NCBI GenBank assembly: GCA_036497285.1
Contig: DASXJR010000056.1
Location: 1-64,000, forward strand
Direction: 5' to 3'
Length of the DNA stretch: 64,000 bases
DNA from: RYN-133 sp036497285
GTDB taxonomy: Bacteria > Actinomycetota > Actinomycetes > Mycobacteriales > Jatrophihabitantaceae
Of this stretch, positions 59,693 through 64,000 are shown piece after piece; the first letter of the stretch is position 1; each line of letters begins with the position of its first letter. Made by a program: the position numbers and the translations under genes. The notes beneath the pieces are model-generated. The model saw only the letters and a program-made list of their open reading frames with translations. It was not told the origin of the DNA and made no database searches.

Positions 59693-61294
59693 ATGGAGGA
59701 CGTGGACGGCTCCGAATGGTGGCGCAGTGCGACCGTCTACCAGATCTATCCGCTCAGTTACGCCGACGCCAACGGAGACGGGTTCGGCGATCTGCAGGGG
59801 ATCATCGACCACCTCGGTCATCTGGCCGGCGAGGCGGACTCCCTCGGCGTCGACGCGATCTGGTTGTCGCCTATCTACCGCTCGCCGATGGTCGACTTCG
59901 GTTACGACGTCGCCGACCACTGCGCGGTGGATCCCCGCCTCGGGTCGATAGAGGACGCGGATGCCTTGATCCGGGCAGCACATGCGCGCGGTCTGCGGGT
60001 GCTGCTGGACTTCGTGCCCAACCACACGTCCGACCAGCACGAGTGGTTCGAGCAGGCCCGCAGGTCGCGGACGGATCCGAAGCGCGACTGGTATGTGTGG
60101 GCGGATCCGGCCCCGGACGGCGGGCCACCGAACAACTGGTTGTCGGCGTTCGAGCGCGTCGGGCGCGCGTGGACCTTCGACGAGGCCACCGGTCAGTACT
60201 ACTTGCATTCATACACGCCGCAGCAGCCGGACCTGAACTGGCGCGAACCCGCGGTGCGAGCCGCGATGCACGACGTGATGCGGTTCTGGCTCGATCGCGG
60301 CGTCGACGGGTTCCGCGTGGACGCGCCGCACCGGCTGGGCAAGGACGAGTTGCTGAGCGACAACGCGCCTGACGTCGTCGACCTGCGGGTGGCGACGCAA
60401 CTCGACGAACGCAGGCATCGCAACCTCGACGATCAGATCGTCCACGAGTTCCTGCGCGAGCTACGCACAGTCATCGACAGCTACCCCGACCGGGTGCTGA
60501 TCGGCGAGGTGGGAGTGCACCACCCGGTGCGTCGTCGTGACTACTACGGCGCCGGTGACGAGCTGCAGATGGTCTTCGACTTCGGGTTCTGGTCCAACCC
60601 GTGGCAGGCCGACGCGTTTCGGCGCAGCGGCGGCGAGCAGGAAGCGGTGATCGAGGCCGGTGGCTGGGCCACGCACGCGCTGTCCAATCACGACTTGTCA
60701 CGCCACGCGAGCCGCTATGCCGTCCGGAGGGGGCGGGACGGCATGGCACGCGCCCGCGCGGCCGCAGTCCTGCTCACCACATTGCCCGGGACGACGTTCC
60801 TGTACTACGGCGAGGAGATCGGGATGACCGACGTCCCGGTCCCCGCGGACCGTGCCACCGACCCGGACGGACGGGATCCGGAGCGGACACCCATGCAATG
60901 GGACTTCTCGTTGCCGGCCGCCGGGTTCTCGACCGCGCGCCCGTGGCTGCCCGTGCCTGGCGCCGGCCCAGACGTACGCACACAGTCCGGGGACCCCGGC
61001 TCGCTGCTGTCGCTCTACCGCGACCTGTTGCGTTTGCGGCGCGATCACCCCGGCTTGCGATCCGCCGACTATGCCGACCTCGACGCCGGCGCGGACGTCT
61101 ACGCCTTTCGCCGCAGCGACGGGCTTCTCGTCGCGATCAACTTCTCGGACACGCCGCGGGAGGCAGCACTGTTGGCCACCTCGAATGCCACTGTGGTGTT
61201 GAGCACGGGCGCCCGAACGCTTGGCGCAGTCGTCGATCCACGCGAGCTGGTGCTGGAACCGAACGAGGCGGTCGTTCTCGCCGCGCGACACTGA
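59693..61294 (+). CDS. GH13 alpha-glucosidase / oligo-1,6-glucosidase
   Basis: A 533-residue GH13 enzyme. The catalytic set is present: nucleophile D210 (GFRVDAPH), acid/base E272 (IGEVGVHH) and the stabiliser D334 (LSNHDLSRH). The N-terminus WWRSATVYQIYPLSYADANGDGFGDLQGII is characteristic of the alpha-glucosidase/isomaltase group. It hydrolyses terminal alpha-glucosides in the cytoplasm. Start ATG 59693 is preferred over 59675, whose AAGG would be too close. It is divergent from the GH3 operon, and downstream is the riboswitch. Confidence 0.93.
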   Translation: MEDVDGSEWWRSATVYQIYPLSYADANGDGFGDLQGIIDHLGHLAGEADSLGVDAIWLSPIYRSPMVDFGYDVADHCAVDPRLGSIEDADALIRAAHARGLRVLLDFVPNHTSDQHEWFEQARRSRTDPKRDWYVWADPAPDGGPPNNWLSAFERVGRAWTFDEATGQYYLHSYTPQQPDLNWREPAVRAAMHDVMRFWLDRGVDGFRVDAPHRLGKDELLSDNAPDVVDLRVATQLDERRHRNLDDQIVHEFLRELRTVIDSYPDRVLIGEVGVHHPVRRRDYYGAGDELQMVFDFGFWSNPWQADAFRRSGGEQEAVIEAGGWATHALSNHDLSRHASRYAVRRGRDGMARARAAAVLLTTLPGTTFLYYGEEIGMTDVPVPADRATDPDGRDPERTPMQWDFSLPAAGFSTARPWLPVPGAGPDVRTQSGDPGSLLSLYRDLLRLRRDHPGLRSADYADLDAGADVYAFRRSDGLLVAINFSDTPREAALLATSNATVVLSTGARTLGAVVDPRELVLEPNEAVVLAARH

Positions 61295-61375
61295 GGCTGT
61301 GCGACACGCCGACACGACATGTGGTGCCACATCTCGCGCTCCCGTCCACATATGGTGCTGTACGCAGCTGGTTCG

Positions 61376-61606
61376 GCGTCGCTGCCAACGACGTCGAGGC
61401 AAGAGGGAACCCGGTGCGAATCCGGGACTGCCCCGCAGCGGTGAGTGGGAACGAACGCCGTTCTCCTCGCCCGGTTCCGACCGGAACGAGGTGACAGCAC
61501 TGGGCTCGGACGTCTCATGAACGTCCGTCGGCCTGGGAAGCGACGGCAAGTAGGGACCCGGCGCGAGCCGGTCGTGCCCGCGAGTCCGAAGACCTGCCAG
61601 CGCACC
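61376..61606 (+). promoter_or_regulatory. Cobalamin (adenosylcobalamin) riboswitch
   Basis: All core elements of a B12 riboswitch are readable. GAGGGAACCCGGTGCGAATCC begins the L1 region, followed by GACTGCCCCGCAGCGGTGAG. The central CACTGGG ... CCTGGGAAGCGACGG segment forms the L5 kissing arm. The B12 box GAGTCCGAAGACCTGCC closes the aptamer at 61582-61598. P1 pairs CGCTG (61380-61384) with CAGCG (61598-61602). It precedes nrdA by 150 bases. In actinobacteria this element represses class Ia ribonucleotide reductase when B12 is plentiful, implying that a B12-dependent NrdJ is encoded elsewhere. Confidence 0.9.
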
Positions 61607-61755
61607 GCGCCCGCTCGGGCGCGGTGGTCCGATGCCGCGCGGGACGGTTGACGGCTCGACGCGCTCGCCTCCGTCCAGCGGTGGCGGGCGCCGACCACCG
61701 TCAGCTGCTGTCTCGCTCGGTTCGGGCCTTCGGGTCGAGCTGCGAGGAGACAGCG

Positions 61756-64000
61756 ATGACAACGACGATGCGCGATGACGAGGTCGTGCCGCCGGCACGC
61801 AAGGCGCAGATGCACGTGCGCAAGCGCAACGGTGACAGCGAGTCGGTTGACGTGAACAAGATCGTGCGGGCAGTCGAGCGGTGGTGTGACGACCTCGACG
61901 ACGTCGACCCGCTGCGGATCGCGACGCGCACGATCAGCGGCCTCTACGACGGGGCGACGACGGCCGAACTCGACCGGCTGTCGATCCAGACCGCTGCGGA
62001 GATGATCGGTGCGGAACCGCAGTACTCGCAGTTGGCTGCGCGGCTGCTGGCCGGCTACATCGACAAGGAGGTCCGCAACCAAGGCGTCGCCTCGTTCAGC
62101 CAGTCTGTCGCGCTGGGCCAGGCCGAAGGGCTGATCGGCGAACAGACCGCGCGGTTCGTGAAGGACAACGCGCGCAAGCTGGATTTCGCCGTCGAGCCAG
62201 GTGCGGACCGGAGCTTCGAGTACTTCGGGCTGCGCACCGTGTACGACCGGTACCTGTTGCGGCACCCCACCACGCGTCTGGTTATCGAGACGCCGCAGTA
62301 CTTCCTGCTGCGCGTGGCGTGCGGCCTGTCGCGCACTCCGGCCGAGGCGATCGGCTTCTACCGCCTGCTGTCGTCGCTGGCCTACATGCCGAGCTCACCG
62401 ACGTTGTTCAACTCCGGCACGCGCCATACCCAGATGTCGTCGTGCTATCTGGTCGATTCGCCCAGGGACGAGCTGGATTCGATCTACTCGCGCTACGCGC
62501 AGGTGGCACGGCTGTCGAAGTTCGCCGGCGGCATCGGCATCTCGTGGACCCGGGTGCGCTCGCGCGGCGCGCTGATCCGCGGGACGAACGGCCAGTCGAA
62601 CGGGATCGTTCCGTGGTTGCGGATTCTCGACTCGTCCGTGGTGGCGGTGAACCAGGGCGGCCGCCGCAAGGGTGCCGCGTGCGTCTACCTCGAGCCGTGG
62701 CATCCGGACGTCCAGGAGTTCCTCGAGCTTCGCGACAACACCGGCGAGGACGCGCGTCGCACGCACAATCTCAACCTGGCCAACTGGATTCCGGACGAAT
62801 TCATGCGCCGCGTCGAGGCCGACGAGCTGTGGTCGCTCATCGACCCGGACGAGGTGCCGGAGTTGCCTGACCTGTGGGGCGAGCAGTTCGATGCCGCCTA
62901 CCGCAGAGCGGAGGCCGAAGGACGGTACGTGCGCCAGGTCAGGGCGCGCGATCTGTACGGACGGATGATGCGCACGCTCGCACAGACCGGTCAGGGCTGG
63001 ATGGTGTTCAAGGACGCGGCCAACGCCAAGTGCAACCAGACCGGCCTGGCCGGCAACACCGTCCATTTGTCGAACTTGTGCACCGAGATCATCGAGGTGT
63101 CCAGCGACACCGAGACAGCGGTGTGCAACCTCGGGTCGATCAACCTCGCCCGCCACCTCACGACCGAGGACGGCACTGCTGCCTTCGACTGGGAGCGGCT
63201 GCGCGAGACCGTGCGTACGGCCGTGCCGTTCCTGGACCGCGTCATCGACATCAACTACTACCCGTCCGCGCAGGCCGCAGCATCCAACCCGCGGTGGCGC
63301 CCGGTCGGCCTCGGCGTGATGGGACTGCAGGACGTGTTCTTCGCTCTGCGGTTGCCGTTCGACTCGGACGAGGCGCGGGAGCTGTCGACGCGCATCGCGG
63401 AGGAGATTTACCTGACCGCGCTGGAGGTTTCTGCCGAACTCGCCGAGCAGCACGGTGCGCACCCGGTGTTCGACAGGACCCGCGCCGCGTCCGGCGTGGT
63501 GCAGCCTGACCTGTGGGGCGTAACCCCGACCCAGGACGTGCGGTGGACGGCACTGCGCGAGCAGATCGCCCGCACCGGGCTACGGAACTCGCTGCTGATC
63601 GCGATTGCCCCGACGTCAACCATCGCGTCGATCACCGGTTGCTACGAATGCATCGAGCCGCAGGTGTCGAATCTGTTCAAGCGCGAGACGCTGTCGGGCG
63701 AGTTCTTGCAGGTCAACACTGCGCTCGTGCGCGAACTCAAGCAGTTGGGCCTGTGGACGTCAGAGGTACGCGAGGAGATCAAGCGCGCGGACGGCTCGGT
63801 GCAGGGGATCGACGCGCTGCCGGCCGCGACCCGCGAGCTGTTCCGCACCGCGTGGGAACTGCCGCAGCGGGCGCTGATCGACCTGGCCGCGGCCCGCGCG
63901 CCCTACGTCGACCAATCGCAGTCGCTGAACCTGTTCATGCAGTCGCCCAGCATCGGCAAGCTGTCGTCGATGTATGCCTACGCCTGGAAGTCCGGGCTCA
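61756..64000 (+). CDS. nrdA: Class I ribonucleotide reductase alpha subunit (cut by window end)
   Basis: The first 748 codons of a class Ia/b large subunit; the gene runs past the end of the window. An N-terminal ATP-cone (HVRKRNGDSESVDVNKIVRAVERWCDDLDDV, in part, about residues 20-110) indicates allosteric control by dATP. The reaction-centre residues are C230 (SSCYLV), N440, C442 and E444 (NLCTEI) and C457 (VCNLGSINL). The ATP-cone and NLCTEI arrangement exclude class II NrdJ. The ATG at 61756 has GAGGAGA seven bases upstream. It lies under a cobalamin riboswitch, so nrdB and probably nrdS are expected just beyond the window. Confidence 0.95.
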   Translation, partial: MTTTMRDDEVVPPARKAQMHVRKRNGDSESVDVNKIVRAVERWCDDLDDVDPLRIATRTISGLYDGATTAELDRLSIQTAAEMIGAEPQYSQLAARLLAGYIDKEVRNQGVASFSQSVALGQAEGLIGEQTARFVKDNARKLDFAVEPGADRSFEYFGLRTVYDRYLLRHPTTRLVIETPQYFLLRVACGLSRTPAEAIGFYRLLSSLAYMPSSPTLFNSGTRHTQMSSCYLVDSPRDELDSIYSRYAQVARLSKFAGGIGISWTRVRSRGALIRGTNGQSNGIVPWLRILDSSVVAVNQGGRRKGAACVYLEPWHPDVQEFLELRDNTGEDARRTHNLNLANWIPDEFMRRVEADELWSLIDPDEVPELPDLWGEQFDAAYRRAEAEGRYVRQVRARDLYGRMMRTLAQTGQGWMVFKDAANAKCNQTGLAGNTVHLSNLCTEIIEVSSDTETAVCNLGSINLARHLTTEDGTAAFDWERLRETVRTAVPFLDRVIDINYYPSAQAAASNPRWRPVGLGVMGLQDVFFALRLPFDSDEARELSTRIAEEIYLTALEVSAELAEQHGAHPVFDRTRAASGVVQPDLWGVTPTQDVRWTALREQIARTGLRNSLLIAIAPTSTIASITGCYECIEPQVSNLFKRETLSGEFLQVNTALVRELKQLGLWTSEVREEIKRADGSVQGIDALPAATRELFRTAWELPQRALIDLAAARAPYVDQSQSLNLFMQSPSIGKLSSMYAYAWKSGL

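Noticed and set aside
61319..61357. NrdR boxes upstream of the riboswitch
   Set aside because: ATGTGG-TG-CCACAT and the CATATG-centred near-palindrome are present but their sequence and 26 bp spacing do not fit NrdR boxes.
61756..64000. Class II (B12-dependent) NrdJ
   Set aside because: The ATP-cone and the NLCTEI, SSCYLV and VCNLGSINL motifs are class I; the riboswitch is not evidence for class II.

Overview
The window is GC-rich chromosomal DNA from an actinomycete (Actinomycetota). The evidence is the codon bias, many GTG starts, the short GTGA/ATGA overlaps between genes, an F420-type (Ddn-like) oxidoreductase, a short cis-prenyltransferase resembling mycobacterial Rv1086, a DUF222-HNH (13E12-type) gene and a class Ia nrdA behind a cobalamin riboswitch. 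Genus cannot be fixed from the sequence alone. About 58 coding genes are supported. The two edge genes, a GH3 glycosidase at the left and nrdA at the right, are cut by the window.

Layout. 1-5.8 kb: sugar utilisation, with a GH3 enzyme, a GntR regulator, duplicated operators and a CUT1 importer lacking its own ATPase. 5.8-10.2 kb: core metabolism (glpX, a YbjQ-like protein with a Q/Y/G-rich tail, fumC, a PPOX-type flavoprotein, bioY). 10.3-16.7 kb: a three-PAS histidine kinase, PhoH-type PIN-ATPase, rhodanese, cis-prenyltransferase and a hemolysin III family membrane protein. 16.8-22.1 kb: an RGG-rich possible DNA-binding protein, a secreted beta-propeller protein, a lipoprotein and a thioredoxin/glycan-toroid protein. 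22.2-33.3 kb: an accessory, regulator-rich region. It holds a TetR-controlled oxidoreductase operon with three operator copies, a LAL-type regulator, alpha/beta hydrolases, an NmrA-like protein and a MarR/ABC exporter pair. Several genes here are frameshifted or decayed.

33.3-44.4 kb is a nearly complete purine catabolic island. Xanthine dehydrogenase (three subunits) and 8-oxoguanine deaminase make urate. Uricase, HIU hydrolase and OHCU decarboxylase make allantoin. Allantoinase and allantoicase open the ring and release urea. PucR sits at the divergent hinge, and a stand-alone allophanate-hydrolase C-terminal-like domain is embedded in the operon.

44.4-47.4 kb holds the most unusual structure. 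Three 177-178 bp repeats, about 97% identical by eye, plus one degenerate copy are separated by 36-38 bp segments whose centres differ completely. They lie directly upstream of a DUF222-HNH endonuclease gene and a secreted HNH nuclease gene. 47.4-57.1 kb carries two ECF sigma modules (an ECF42/YciI pair and a SnoaL-tailed ECF with mirror-image divergent promoters), a tRNA-like minihelix, a YceH-methyltransferase fusion, a LuxR regulator, a flavin monooxygenase and a 58-codon small gene. 57.1-64 kb: a second GH3 enzyme, a GH13 alpha-glucosidase, the cobalamin riboswitch and nrdA.
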